Counted from the first letter of the stretch, positions 1-12,639 are shown. The stretch: DNA of 64,000 bases from Diphasiastrum complanatum (GCA_029204225.1 CM055101.1:59442094-59506093); one strand, 5' to 3'. Notes: generated by a model from the sequence alone, not told the origin. Translations and numbers: made by a program.

Positions 1-296
1 GATGTGTGCTTGAGAGATTTCTGGAATAGATATTGATCTTTCGACATCATATCCATGTTTCTTTACCATCTCTTTTGCCTTGATTTTCCATGCATAAATC
101 ACAACATCAATATCTACATCTTCAACTTTTTAAGAACTTTTGGATGCACATGCTATGTCAATATAACTCTTGATGATAGGACCAAGGAGGATCAATCTTC
201 AAGAAAAGGTATATTTGTTGGATATAGTGAGATGAGTAAAGCCTACAAGGTTTACATTCCAACTACTAACAAAGTGATTGTTGTTGTAAAATCGCG
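1..296 (+). mobile_element. Ty1/Copia fragment, integrase to RT linker
   Basis: A plus-strand Copia remnant. The translation around 145-280 carries the conserved integrase C-terminal signature FGCTCYV, then KGIFVGYSEMSKAYKVY and PTTNKVIV, which in intact elements leads into the RT linker. It runs off the left edge of the window and stops where an LTR-like sequence begins near 297. No LTR of its own is seen. It is a broken fossil fragment. Confidence 0.8.
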
Positions 297-1236
297 TGTG
301 GGCGTGAGTGGCAGCGGAAGCTTGAGGATTGGAATGTGGCATGTAGGAACGAAAACGCAACAATTAGCAGCAGAATTATTCAAGTAGAAGAATTCATACA
401 TAATGTGCAAATGAACGACACAGTAGTTAGACAAAAATTGCACTCTGATAAAATATTAACAGTGAGTACAATAAGTAATAACTTCAGCTTGCTGAGCGTG
501 ATAACGCTGACTATAGAAAAATTTTAATTGGAAGAGAGTTTCAATTAACTCAATTAACTCAAATTAACACTTAATATATAGATTTACAAGTGTCAAGGAA
601 CAAAATATCTTACAAGCCTTTAATGCTATTTACGCCAGTCTTTGCATATGTACAAAATTGGTAACCGCCAACCGCCTTTGGGATATTTGGTTGTCTAGTT
701 GTTTTAGGGTTGCTAATAAGTTGGTGACGTCGGTCAGCCAATGTAGCAAAATGCGAAAAAGTCAAAAAACCCGAAGGTGCCCTTAGACTGAAGGTTTGTA
801 ACTCCTGAAGGTGCCCTTACACTAAAGGTATGTAAATTCCTAAGGCGCCCTTAGATTCAAGACAATGATGAAGGCGAAAAAGCCGAAAAAATGCCTTACA
901 CTGAAGGCAGAGAAGAAGGCGAAGGTGCCTTAGATTAAAGGTAGTGAAGAAGATGAAAGTGCCTTGGATTAAAGACAACAAAAAAGACAAAGAAGGAGAA
1001 GGTGCCTTAAAAAATGATTTCCAAGGCATTTTGGCCACTTGGCTAGTGTGTCGCATTTTTTGCTAAGGAGCAAAAAAGGGCAAAGAAGGAGAAGGTGTCT
1101 TAAAATGATTTCTAAGGCACAAGAAATCTCAAGGAAAAAAATGTGAAGGCCCAAAAAATATGTTGTCGGGCTTCGGTTTTTCAGGATGCTCATTACTTGA
1201 ACAGTTTGTTTAAGGCTGAGCATAAGACATCAAACA
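297..1236 (-). mobile_element. LTR, probable 3' LTR of the minus-strand Copia at 1.2-2.3 kb
   Basis: Read on the minus strand, the Copia RNase H region is followed by a purine-rich tract (complement of 1237-1248, ctcccccttaat) and then TGTTTGATGTC, the usual layout of polypurine tract plus LTR start. The right boundary (CA at 1236) is well supported. The left boundary at 297 (TGTGGGCG) is chosen because the plus-strand Copia reading stops there and a TG is present; it is less certain. The LTR carries a degenerate repeat block at 770-1120. Confidence 0.55.
770..1120. repeat. degenerate AAGGTGCCTTAGA minisatellite within an LTR
   Basis: About nine imperfect units of the form AAGGTGCC(C)TTAGATT(A/C)AAGG, separated by GAAGAAGGCGAA-like spacers, run through this stretch. 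Examples begin near 773, 809, 841, 918 and 955. Both short ORFs on the minus strand here are by-products of the repeat. It probably arose by slippage inside the U3 or R part of the LTR. Confidence 0.6.
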
Positions 1237-2340
1237 CTCCCCCTTAATGTGGATCCTGAAAAACTTTGATCTTCAGATTTAACATATCGTTAAATCTGAG
1301 ATGTTGCTCCTTTGATAGAGCCTTTGTGAAGTAATCTGCTGCCATGTAATTTGTTTTGCAGAAAATCAATTCTACTTCCTTACTGTACACTTTCTTTTTA
1401 AGGTAATGATACCTAATTTCTATATGTTTGCTTTGAGAGTGAAATCTCGGATTGAGAGAAAGCACTATTGTGCTTTGATTGTCACAATAGATTGTTGTAG
1501 GAAGTGTTTGTGTAAGATTGAGGTCTGCAAGCAATTGCCTGAGCCAGATCGCCTCTTTGGTTGCATTTGTGATAGCTATGTATTTGGATTCCGTTGATCA
1601 TAATGCAACTGAGGTATGATTTTGGCTATTCCATGAGATTGGGCCTTGGTTGTATAAGAATACAAATCCGAAAGTTGATTTTCTGGTGTCGACATCTCCT
1701 GCCCAATCCGCATCTATGTAGGCTTCAATGATGTTGGCAATTTGGCTGCCTCCGTAGCAGATGCTAAGAGTTGTCATTGCCTGAATGTACTTCATGACCT
1801 TTGTTAGCACTTTCCAATGAGCTACGTCTAGATTTGACATGAACTGGCTGAGTGTACTGACCCTATATACAAGGTTTGGTCGCGTGCAGATCATTGCGTA
1901 CATTAGTGAGCCGATGATGGATTGAAATGGGTAGCGCTTCATTTCCTCCTTTTCTACCTCAATTTGAGGAAGACTGTTCCTTTGATAGCTTTAGTCCAGG
2001 GTTGAGTGAAAAGTGATTGGGTTTGCAGTTTGCCATTCCATACTTTTTCAGCGCGTTGTTGAGATATCGTTGTTGACTGATAAAGATCAGTCTGCTGGGT
2101 CGTTCTCGTTGAATTTGGATTCTGAGACAATAGTGGGTTGGACCCATGTCAGTCATCTTGTATTCCTGGGCCAGCATGCATTCTGTATCTTTCATCAGAT
2201 TCAGATTATTATTGAATAAGAGTGTATCATCTACGTAGAGAGTGACGATGATGAAGTTATCTGATACAAACTTGAAATAGACATTCGAGTTTGCTGAGTT
2301 TGGAATGAAACCATTCTCTATCAAGAATGCGTTGATCTTC
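1237..2340 (-). mobile_element. Ty1/Copia fragment, RT and RNase H
   Basis: A minus-strand Copia pol relic. The RT palm motif LYVDDTLLF is encoded near 2230, followed toward lower coordinates by the thumb and connection region with SLMYAMICTRPNL near 1880, then RNase H with IYCDNQSTIVLSLNPRFHSQ near 1450 and the C-terminal ADYFTKALSKEQH near 1310. The polypurine tract and LTR follow at once. Upstream pol and gag are not seen; an unrelated LTR-like sequence abuts near 2340. It is a broken fossil with a few breaks. Confidence 0.85.
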
Positions 2341-2344
2341 TGGT

Positions 2345-2850
2345 GTAGTACATATCATCATTAGACATGTGTGGAGCCTGGTCCCACGTGTAAAATAAAT
2401 GCACTTATCATTTAGATGAGTCGTATAGGCTGTACATACCATTTCATTTGAGATCTGGTGGCTAAAATGGCCAAAATCTAGTTTTCTAACTATATGCCAC
2501 TTGGCATCATTTTATTGGTAGGAAAAGCTATTTCACATGGATAGGAGTGATCTCACACGTGCCAAGGACTGCTCACATGTTCGCACAAGATATTGGAGAG
2601 GAAAATGATCTGAAGAGAGGATCAACAACAAAACTAGCTCCATAAGATTTCTCCTCTCCTTCTCCAACTAGGCCAAATCCATATGAGCGAGAAAATTGCC
2701 AAGAACTGGAAACTCATGAGACCATGGATTTGTCCTTGATTTATGATATTAAATATTAATTAGCATATCAATCTTAGCTGGCAGGTATAAATAGGATCTA
2801 CATAATTATAAATGAACATAATTTGTAATTTATAAATACAAAAGAGTCAA
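2345..2850 (+). mobile_element. diverged LTR related to the Copia E4 LTR family
   Basis: The stretch from 2355 (ACATGTGTGGAGCCTGGTCC, then CACGTG) through the AATGGCCAAAATCTAGTTTTC segment near 2468 matches the reverse complement of the LTRs at 33994-34820 and 46132-46963, clearly diverged. It therefore lies in the opposite orientation to those two. It interrupts the minus-strand Copia RT region, as expected for a solo LTR. Its right end is not resolved because the Gypsy A LTR follows. Confidence 0.5.
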
Positions 2851-5790
2851 ACTCACCATATTTTTAAAAGCAATAAAGAATTGCTTCAAGGCCTCCTTGG
2901 AGCTAGACTAGAGATAATTTGCAAGAATTTGCTCCCAAGAGGTGCAGTTCAGTCGAATCATCATCTGCTCTTGCATTCTCATATACGTCTTATGCCTTGA
3001 AAAAAATTTAATTTCAAATATCAATAACTCACACAATGAAAAGCATTAGCAAGTAGTGAATAACAAATGAGGATGCTTCTCTTCCAAAAATGGTAGAGTT
3101 TCCTCCTTCTCATTAAGCATGAAAATAGTGTACAAATGGTGCCTTTTTATAAAATGAGGAAGGCCCTTGCCCCCTCAATCTTATTGGCTAATATTCACAA
3201 TGATCCTATCCATTCATCTTGGACCCAACTTGATCCAAGGGTTCACAAAAAGTACATTAGAAATCACAAGACCAATTTGGACTCAACTCTAAAAAGTGAT
3301 CTCTAAGTTTAAAAATGACATTGGGCCTCTAGTTTTATTTTAATTCCAAGGCCCAAGTCAAGTTTATTTTATTTACAAGTTTAATTGCATGCTCATTGGG
3401 CCATGGGCTTATACACGCAGGATGCCATGCCCTCGCAACACATTTTATTGGAGGATTTTATTTATTTACACATTGTTGGGAATACCCCCAACAGGACCCA
3501 CGGCCTGAAGTAGTGCCAATCCCTCGGCACTCTGCCGGTTTAGTATAGCGCTCTCTTGGACCGCCTCTGGTGGATCAGATAGCCCGTAACGTCTTCCATG
3601 AAGTTGAGGCGGTCCAGTTTCTTCGAGTCCTTTGGCGTGTGGAAGGACTTGTGGACTCCTGTCAGCCATTCCTGATCCACCCATGCTTGGAATTGTTTCG
3701 TCTAGGGATCTCCAAGGAATGCAGCTCAATAATATACGCGAGCAACTGGCAGCTGATCTTCGACTTTGTCGGAAGCTAGCGCCTTATTTGGATCAAAAAA
3801 TATGGAGAGAAGGAAATCATCCCATTTTGTTTCAATGCCCATTAAATATTCCAAGTCCTGGGTGTAAGTGGCTGCCACGCGGACTGTGGGATCGAGGCTA
3901 TTGATGTAGTGACTGGCGAATGCGGAGAGGGTCCTTCTGGCGTCTACATCCGTAGTCCACCCATATTTGGATTTGATGAATGGCCAGTTAAAATTGTGTA
4001 GTGTGATCTGGCCCAGAGAAGTGCCGCATTCCGCCCATTTGGATCTTCTTGGACAGGACAAGAAATGCACGTTCACCCGTAACTGTTGCGGACTCGTCAC
4101 GTAAGCGTTGATGGTCGTAGGGTCTCTCTCAAATAACTGCTGTCGGCACTTCGGTTGTGGTTGGAGGGCGGGTAAGGCTTGTAGTTCTTTTCCCTTGATG
4201 GTCTGAGTTGAGAATGATATCTGCCAGCCGCCTCTTGATGATTCGTGGAGATATTTGGATAAAAATTAATTGATGTTCTCCTCCATGGACTTCGGTCTTC
4301 GGAAGGCCCGGCTGGCAGATATCGTACGCGAACCTCTTGGTGATGTTGCTTGGCCTTGGTTGGTGGTTGCGCCTTGGCTCTGGTCTTGCGTCTCAGCAGC
4401 CGCATCTGTCTGCCCTTGGTCTTGGCCTTCGGACCCTTGATCTGGTTGAAATCCCCCTGCTGCTTGTTGGCTTTGATCTTGGCTGGTACTAGCCTGTGCA
4501 GCGTCAAAATTAGGTGGCGGTGGAATTGCCACGGGGGTGGGCTGGGCCTTCGTTTCCATGTATTGTTGACACACCTTGAGGGCTTGCTTGGCCTAGGCGA
4601 GCTCTTGCGTTGCGCTTGTCCGATACTTATTGAACTCCGCCTGGTAGCTGTTGAGGGTTTGGCTATAAATCTGCACCTGATGCCGTAGAAGATTCATCTC
4701 TGATTGGGAAAGCGGCCTTGTGTCCGGTGCAGATGGAGCTAACCAGACGAGCTTTTTGTCTTGTAAGGCTTTGACCTCTGTCCCCAGGCACGTGTTATCT
4801 GCTTCCAAAAGTGTAAGTTGCACCTGGATGGTGGCAAGCCATTGGGATGCAGTGTGGACACCAGGTGAATTCTCTCCTTGGATAAGCATGGGTAAGTCCT
4901 GGTTGCATGCCTTTCAACTTCTGATCGCGACAACCATGGTAAGGTTTGTAGTGAGCTTTTTTAATCTGCTCGTTGCTTTGCGTGTGCAACCTCTCTATGG
5001 CAAATATGATGGTATCGGCGCTATTGGATGCAGAGGTAGAAGCATTATTGTGAAGTTTATCCTTACGTTTGGCTCTTCGTTCTTTTTTGTGTCTTTGTTC
5101 TTGGTCGGAATTATCAAAGTCGGAACTAGTGCTCTCACTATCTTCGACTCCCTTAATGGCATTGGCGCAAGCTACTTGAAAAAACACGTATTTGTCTCTT
5201 CATTTCATTTGATGTCTGATTTCCTTGGGTAGTCCTACCATGAACCATGTCTAGACGTTGTGGTCTGGGACGCTATCAGGGTCGCATTCACCACACAATC
5301 TTTTGATCCATTCAATATGATCGCGTAGGGACTCGTTCTTCTTATCTATACGGATTCGTGTAGAAAAGGATATGAAAGAACGCAGGTGGTTTTGAATCTA
5401 GTGATGAATTTAGCTTGTAAGATGTTCCAATCATCTTGTTCGTTCTACTCAAGATTGAAAAACCAATCTTTTGCAGTATCGTTTAGACACATATTGAAAT
5501 ATCTTAATAGCTCTTGTGGGTTGTCATCTCCGTAGACTCTACACACCTGAGTGTAGATTTGTAGAAATTGTCGTGGATCTCCCTTGACATCAAACCTCGG
5601 AAGGTCGATCTTGAAAATTTTTTGGACTACGTGGAGTACGAATGGCCTAGGATTGTCCGTTGGAGGTGGATCTACATCAACTGGTTTTTGGATTATCTCA
5701 ATCGGTACGTGGACAAATTCCTCGAGTTCATGGAGATCCAGGGTGGATAATCTCCTACCAGATCTCAGATGCATACAATAGTATGGAAAG
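2851..5790 (-). mobile_element. Gypsy (Athila/Tat-like) copy A: 3' LTR, ORF3, gag
   Basis: A minus-strand fossil of the same family as copies B and C. From high to low coordinates it shows: gag N-terminal region near 5774-5445 (LPRFDVKGDPRQFLQIY, NDTAKDWFFNLE); an acidic then basic gag segment near 5187-4920; a coiled-coil ORF3 near 4890-4590; a Gln-rich stretch near 4570-4270; the ORF3 C-terminal domain near 4100-3500 (TKWDDFLLSIFFDPNKAL); a tract ending CAATAAAATG; then the 3' LTR from 3440 downward. No pol is seen, as in copy B, so it may belong to a non-autonomous subfamily. It is broken, with several breaks. Left end of the LTR is approximate. Confidence 0.75.
3143..3153 (-). promoter_or_regulatory. 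LTR TATA box of Gypsy copy A
   Basis: The minus strand reads TATAAAAAGGC, the same core found at the matching place in the LTRs of copy B (13705-13715) and copy C (53857-53868). Its conservation in three otherwise diverged LTRs marks it as the likely core promoter of the family. Confidence 0.6.
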
Positions 5791-6257
5791 TAGGACTACT
5801 TTTGGTCCTTTTTTTCTATTGTTTTTTATCTTTATCTTTTTCTTATGTCTTAGATAATTTTGTGATTCTTTTCTATATTTTATTGGGGACCTGAATGAAG
5901 ATATAACAGAAGTGATAATGAGCTCAGATCAAGATCAGATTGGGATCAAAATAAAATTCAGATGGATGCAAAACGACAGAATTGCAAATCCAAAAGTCAG
6001 TCAAAAAAAATAAAAATAATAAAAAAATACAAAAGGGTCCTAAATGTCAATTGTACCAGTTGGTGGGCGAGTTAGCAAGCGCGAGTCAGAACTTTTTGAC
6101 TTGTTGAGCTGCCTACTTGCTACAGAGGATAATCAGAGATATCTGGGAGAGTGGTGAGTCAGATGGAACAGATGGCGAGTCAGGAGATAGGCGAGTCAGA
6201 TGGACAACTTTTGACTCGCTGGTTTGATACAAGATCAGGTGGTATAGTGGCTATTTC

Positions 6258-6632
6258 CATGTAGTGGAGATATAAACAAAATTTTGGATCAACAGAAAAA
6301 GACACAGAGAAAGAATAGTGTGCGAGAGTAGAGCAGAAAAGAAAGAAACACGAAATAGCTGTGCATGAAAGTCTGCCAACGAGCAGAACACAACGAAAGA
6401 GTAGAGTGTCAGCAGGCCGCCAACGAGCGAGACACTGATCATCTTGCTCTTAAAAGTCAAACTAATAATACAGTTACTCTCTCTTTTGCATCTCCTTGTT
6501 TTCGGCTGTTTTGATTGCTAGAATGATTTCTATCTATGATCTGTAGTTGTGTGTTTAGGGTCCTGCAAGCTTCCACATAAGAAAATTCAAAAGAAACAAA
6601 TCCGTTTGCAAAAAAAAAAAATGGTTTGCGAT
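6258..6632 (+). mobile_element. shared (R/U5-like) part of the Copia 5' LTR
   Basis: This segment matches the 3' LTR from about 10025 to 10400, beginning TGTAGTGGAGATATAA and including GATCAACAGAAAAAGACACA. Upstream of it (5890-6257) the sequence does not match the U3 part of the 3' LTR; instead it carries repeated GCGAGTCAGATGG-like words (6081, 6155, 6175, 6191). The element's two ends therefore differ in their upstream halves. Confidence 0.65.
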
Positions 6633-6633
6633 A

Positions 6634-6645
6634 TGGTATCAGAGC
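6634..6645 (+). other. primer-binding site, initiator-Met tRNA
   Basis: TGGTATCAGAGC, complementary to the 3' end of plant initiator methionine tRNA, immediately follows the 5' LTR of the plus-strand Copia. In this family it is where reverse transcription starts, and it fixes the element's orientation. Confidence 0.85.
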
Positions 6646-9600
6646 TTACAGGTTATCACTACTGATATCTGAACAATGATTTTCTAGGCAACAAAATATG
6701 GCTACAATGATCCAGGCAAGAATAGTAATAAGTCTTGATGGCACAAACTACAGGATATGGAAATTCAAAATCAAAACACTTCTAAAAGGTGAAGGCATCT
6801 GGTCGGTGACCGAGCTCACAGAGGTGTAGCCTCCAAAGGGAGACCCAAGGAGAGCTGAATGGATCAGAAAAGATGAGCATGCAATGGCGATCATCGTTTC
6901 GTCCATCAACGAAGATCTACTCATGCATATTAAAGACTATGAAAGTAGCCATGCAATATGGGAAAGATTAAAACAGAAGTACGAAGTGAGGACTGCAGCT
7001 TCAGTGATGCATCTTCACAATCAGCTGCAATCTATATGATGGGATGACAACCAGTTGGACCAGCACGTTGAGAAGATCAGAATGATCTTCGCTCAACTCA
7101 CTGCATCAGGACAGGAGCACCAAGTCCTAGCACCACAACAGCTGATGTACTTCATGAAGTCTCTACCTATGTCCTATCAACCGTTGAGAATGCTCAAACT
7201 GAGTCTACCAGATATGACATTTGACAAAGCAATAAGTCTTGTCGCTGATGAGAGACTGATGAGGGATGAAGAAGAAAGAAGCAATCATCAAGAGAAAGCT
7301 CTTTTCACAAAATGAAAGAAGAAGAACAAGAACAAACCCAGATTTGACAAGACAAAGTCCTCGAATCAACAATCTTTTTCATGTGATCACTATCATAAAA
7401 CAGGCCATACAGCCAACAAATGCTGGTTCAATCCAGCAATACCTTGCATGCACTACAAGAAGAAGGGCATACGATTACAGATTCAACACAAAAAGAAAGA
7501 ACAAAGCTGAGAAAGCAATTGTTGCAGAGTCATCCAAAGATGTAGATAGAGGTGATGAAGCCTTCACAATACTTGATGAAGCTTCAACGAGCTACACTGA
7601 ACAAGACTACGATGTAGTCATTGATTCAGGAGCAACATCACACATCACCTGCAACAAGAGAATCTTGATCGACTTCAGAGAACTCAAAGACAACAGAGTA
7701 GTGATTCTAGGTGATGGGAGCAGACACGATGTCAAAGGCATCGGGACTCTACAACTGTGAACACTGTCAGGTCAAGCAGAGCTGCCAGGAGCACTCTACG
7801 TGCCTTCACTGAAAAAAGATCTGCTATCAGTCTCCAAGATGGCAAATCTTGGAATTTGAGTTTTATTCTATGGCAATACATATCGCATGATCGAAAAAAC
7901 AACAAACAAATTGCTTACGGTTGGATGCGGAGAAGGAAATCTCTACCAAGCCAAGATAATTAGCAATTCTTAAATGCATCAGAGAATGAAGATCAGATCT
8001 GTTTGTTGCGGAAAGAAGAAACATAACGCTAGTCGAAGGAGCCAGATGTATGATGGCACAAGTTTGATTGCCAAGTCAATTCTGGGCTGAGGCAATAGTT
8101 ACAGCAGTACACCTGCAGAACAGATCAACATCGACAACTCTGAAAAATAAGACACCGTACGAGATGTGGATAGGTAGAAAGCCTGATCTATCATACGTAC
8201 GTGTGTTTGAATGTGCAGCATACAAGCACATTCCAAAAGAAAAAAGAAACAAGCTCGATGATAAATCAGAGCAAACAATCATGGTCGGGTACTCGAACAG
8301 ATCACAAGTGTACAGACTCTACAATCCAACCACGAAGAAGGTTGTTTCGAGTAGAGATGTGAAGTTCGATGAGTCCACATTTCCTGGACTAAAAGATGAG
8401 AATGGCCATGAGATCTTCACACTGCTGCCAATTCAAGAGGGAGATCGAGGACAGATGTCAAATCAGAATGTTGAGCCACATACTCCAGAGTAGCATGAAG
8501 CAGAAAATCAACTCCACGAACAAGAAACGTTCGAACAGCAAGGAAACGCACCCAGAAAGTCAACAAGACAAAGAAGACCTCCAGATCGATACGCTGACAA
8601 CCTTCAGTGGAGCGAAGACATGCAATTTGAGTACTGTAGCTTCACTGAAGAGTCAACAACATATCAAGAAGCTGTTCAGAGTCCAAAGGGAGAATTTTGG
8701 AAGCAGGCAATGTCAGAGGAGATCGAGTCAATGAGGTGAAACGAGGCATGGACATTAGAGCCACTTCCAGAAAACAAAAAGATCGTCAACTGCAAGTGGG
8801 TGTACAAGAAGAAAATGAAATTAGATGGCATTGTTGGTCGTTACAAAGCAAGGCTTGTCGCAAAGGGCTACACACAAAGGTATGGTGTTGATTATTTCGA
8901 CACATATTCACCAATGGTCAAGATGACAAGCATACGGCTGCTCATTGCATACGCTACACAAAACAATTTGGAAATTCACCAGATTGATGTAAAGACAGTC
9001 TTTCTCCACGGATCTAGAGGAAGAAATCTTCATGAAGCAGCTTGAAGGATTTGAAGATCCCGACAATAGACAATATGTCTGTCGGTTGCAAAGATGCATT
9101 TATGGTCTAAAGCAGGCATCACGAGCTTGGTACAAGAAGCTCAAAAATCTTCTGAAGTTTCTAGACTTCAATTCTATACAACTAGACTGTAATGTCTACA
9201 TAAAAAACTGGAAAGACGACAGCAAGTCCGTAACTAGAGGATGTTCAATAGCGTGTGGAGCAGCAATCAGCTGGATATGCAAAAAACAAACCTTGGTAGC
9301 TCAATCCTCTTGCGAAGCTGAATACATCGCAGCTTCAAAGGTGGTGAACGAGGTAGTTTGGTTGCAAATGATGCTGGAGGCAATTGGAATACCACAAGGA
9401 GAGCCATGCACGATGATGGTGGATTCTCAGAGTGCCATATGTCTGTCTCAGGATCCTGTATTCCATTCAAAGACAAAACACATACCTCTGAAGTACCATC
9501 ACATTAGAGATTTGATCTCAAAAGGAGAGCTTTAGGTCCAGTACATAAAATCTGAAGACATAATTGCAGATCTGCTCACGAAACCACTCGACAAGCCACT

Positions 9601-9662
9601 CTTTGCAAAGCAAAGAAAGACAATTGGGTAAAATGTGCAAAGCTACAAGGTTCAAGAGGGAG

Positions 9663-10400
9663 TGTCAGCAAAATTGTGAACTCTTGCAACTTTGTCGCGA
9701 CGTGAAGTGAAGCGAATGTCGAATGGCGAATAATTCACGAAAGTCAACGTATCTCAAAAACTCTAAGACACGAAGCGAAGCGAAACTCGAAGGTCGAATG
9801 ATTTGCGAAAGTCAAACATGTCTGCAAGACCAAAAGACACGACACGACACGAAACGAAAAGAAAACAAAAGAAAATCTTTTGTGGTGTCAGCTGGCGGCT
9901 CAACGGGCGTGGAGCTTTGAACTTCACGCTCAACTGAAACAGTTAGCATTAACAGAGAGTAACTAACTAGTTGATTAGCATTAACTACTCTTGTAATTCA
10001 TTGTTTAGCTATCTTGTAAACTCCATGTAGTGGAAATATAATGCAATGAAATTCTGGATCAACAGAAAAAGACACAGAGAAAGAATAGTGTTTGAGAGTA
10101 GAGTGAAAAAGAAAAAAAAACGAAATAGCTGTGCATGAAAGTCTACCAACGAGCAGAACACAACGAAAGACCAGAGTGTCAGGCCGCTAATGAACGAGAC
10201 ATTGATCATATCGTTCTAAAAATCAAACTGATAATATAGTTACTCTCTCTTGTGCATCTCCTTGTTTTTGGCTATCTTGATTGCTAGAATGATTTCTGTT
10301 TTGTGATCTGCAGTTGCGTGTCTAGTATCCTGCAAGCTTCCTCATAAGAAAATTCAAAAGAAACAAATCCATTCACAAAAAAAAAAAACAATTTGCAACA
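9663..10400 (+). mobile_element. 3' LTR of the plus-strand Copia
   Basis: Begins TGTCAGCAAAATTG after a purine-rich AAGAGGGAG tract and ends CAATTTGCAACA. Its upstream half carries an imperfect duplicate of about 46 bp, roughly 9700-9746 and 9769-9814, sharing GAAGCGAA...GTCGAAT...GCGAAAGTCAA, plus a CGACACGACACGAAACGA run. These look like enhancer-type U3 repeats, which plant Copia LTRs often carry. Confidence 0.75.
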
Positions 10401-12500
10401 AATATATCTCAAATCAAAGTCGAATTCTTGCATCAGCTCAGCCCATCGAGTCTTTCGACCTCTAAGGTCTTTCTGATTACAGAAATACTTTAATGGTTGG
10501 TGATCTGAGCACACTATAAATTGACTACCATATAAATATTGTCTCCACGTCTTCAATGCATGCACAACCGCAAACAGTTCTTTTCCTTGAGTTGTATATC
10601 TAGTTTGTGCATCAGACAACTTCTTACTCTCAAAAGCAACTGGCGTCCCCTCTTGTAGTAGAATTGCACCAACCACATAATCACTAGCATCCACTTTAAC
10701 CAAATTTTTTTTTGTCCAGATCCGCTATGATCAAAACTGGTGCTGAGACAATTAGTTCCTTAAGTTTGTTAAAACTTGCATCCAATGTCTCATTCCACAC
10801 GAGAGGTGGACTTGGCCTACCCTTTTGAGTAATTATCCCCTTAAACGCACTGTTAAGAGGTGCAACAATAATCGAATAATCCAAAATGAATCTACAAAAG
10901 AAAACTGTAAACCCCAAAAAAGATTTAAGTTCTCTTACTATTTTAGGAATTGGCCAATCCAGAACCGTTTTAATCTTTTCCCAATCAATCATAATTCCCT
11001 TCCAGGATTTGACATGACCAAGATACAACAGTTCTTTCTTAAAGAACTCACACTTCAACTCTTTAGCATAAAGCTTCTCCTGTCTCAAAATCCTCAAGAC
11101 AATCCTAAGATGCTTCTTATGCTCTTTGAGTGTTTTACTATAGATGAGTATATCATCTAAAAACACTACAACAAACTTTCCCAGATATGGACGAAATCAA
11201 TCGTTCATCACCTGCCGATGTAATCATCGGAAACTGAGTTCCAATATCATCACCAAAAATGGATACTACTTTACCACTAGAATCTATGAATTGTAATTCA
11301 TGCTATTTAAATTCAATTTGCAAACTATTAGATTTACTAAAGTACCACTCATAGCCTAAAATTACGTCCGATTGGCCCAAGTTTTTTAGAACATGGAAAT
11401 TAATCTTCTCAATATGGCCTTGAAGATCCAGCTCCAAATCTGGAACCATTACTTGAAAAACTTCAGTATCTGCACCTGACGCAAGCTTAACCACATAACA
11501 ATGGTCACTTGGCTTGGTAGGTACCTAGAGTCTCTACACAGGTTGAGAATTAATAAAATTATGAGTACTGCTTGAATCAAACAATACATTCACATCTTTC
11601 CCTAACAACTTGCCCCTTACTCGAAACAAATTGTGAGGACCAAAAGACAATGTACTGAATTGACATTCGCAAGTACTATTAGTAACATCAATTTCCATTT
11701 TACCTGCTGGCAAATCCATTGTCGTAAGATTGGATGGGGACTTGTTCTAAAACGGACACTCTTTAGCCATATGGCCCGCCTTGCCACAATTGCAACACAG
11801 TCCCTGTATGAAGGCATCTCTGACTGATGACTTAGACTTTTTCTTTGATTTCTTCACTGATTTGGATTTCTGATAAGCCATACTTTCAAGCTCATCAAAA
11901 ACTTTTTCGACTTTTTTCATGGTCGGAAATTTGTTTGGCCTTTTTTCTTGCCCTCGTTTCCTAGAAGCTACCATTGTCTGATCGTAACCACGTGCGATCC
12001 GAATGGCGTCCTCCAACGAGTTCAAAGAATTGCGCTTGCATTCATTCTAAAAGTCCGTTGGCAACCCATTCACAAATTGCCACTTTGCGTACTTTTTTTT
12101 AAAGATGTGGCACTTTAGTCAAAAGGTCCATGAACTCTTGGACGTAAGTGTCCAAGTCACGTGATCCCATTTTAAGCTCTACAAAATCGATACAAATCCC
12201 TTTCATCCACAGTCATAAATGTTTCAAGAATACATCCCAAAAAGCATCCCAAGTGACTGGCTTAGGATCAATGTCTCACCAACACGACATGGCTTTTCCT
12301 TCCAAAAAAAATCAATACCGAAGAAATACGCTTCTCCTCAGGTACTCCATGCAGACCAAAATAGTTGTTCCACCCGTTAATCCAAGACTCCACTAATGTC
12401 GGCTGCTTAAACTTCTCGTCCCCCGAAAAAACTTCTAGCTGGAATAAAGCCAAAGCTACGTTTTTTCGACTTAGGAAAAAAAAATTCACCTAGAACTCTT
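10401..12500 (-). mobile_element. Gypsy F (chromovirus-type), gag to RNase H
   Basis: A minus-strand Ty3/Gypsy fossil interrupted on its 3' side by the plus-strand Copia. Parts from high to low coordinate: gag near 12490-11830; a canonical zinc knuckle CNCGKAGHMAKEC near 11790; aspartic protease region near 11720-11300 (VNVLFDSSSTHNFI); RT C-terminal part near 11170-10740 (MFLDDILIYSKTLKEHKKHL, ELLYLGHV, LGFTVFFCRF); RNase H near 10700-10410 (VDASDYVVGAIL, GKELFAVVHALKTWRQYL, SDHQPLKYF). The RNase H and RT wording is that of the chromovirus branch, unlike copies A-D. Broken, with several breaks. Confidence 0.85.
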
Positions 12501-12639
12501 GAAGTATAACCATTTCCAAAAACCCGTATGTAGACTATGGCCAACCATGCGACCAAGAAGACCCCTCATGCATCAGAAAATTCAGAAGAAATTTTTTTTT
12601 CCATGGTCAAAATCACACCCTAGAAGTTTTTTCGTTTAT

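Larger units (their letters stand above)
5890..10400 (+). mobile_element. Ty1/Copia element, plus strand, inserted in Gypsy F
   Basis: A nearly full-length but broken Copia. Its 5' LTR ends near 6632 and a textbook primer-binding site (TGGTATCAGAGC) sits at 6634-6645. Parts in order: gag near 6700-7315; zinc knuckle near 7370-7440; protease near 7600-7760 (VIDSGATSHITCNKR); integrase C-terminal part near 8060-8490 (FECAAYKHIPKEKRNK, IMVGYSNRSQ); RT near 8780-9200 (VNCKWVYKKKMKLDG, RCIYGLKQASRAWYKKL); RNase H near 9240-9640 (AQSSCEAEYIAASK); polypurine tract; 3' LTR 9663-10400. There are several breaks. Host sequence on the right is Gypsy F RNase H. Confidence 0.85.

Noticed and set aside
4720-5232. 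170-codon plus-strand frame
   Set aside because: Antisense of the Gypsy copy A gag and coiled-coil region.
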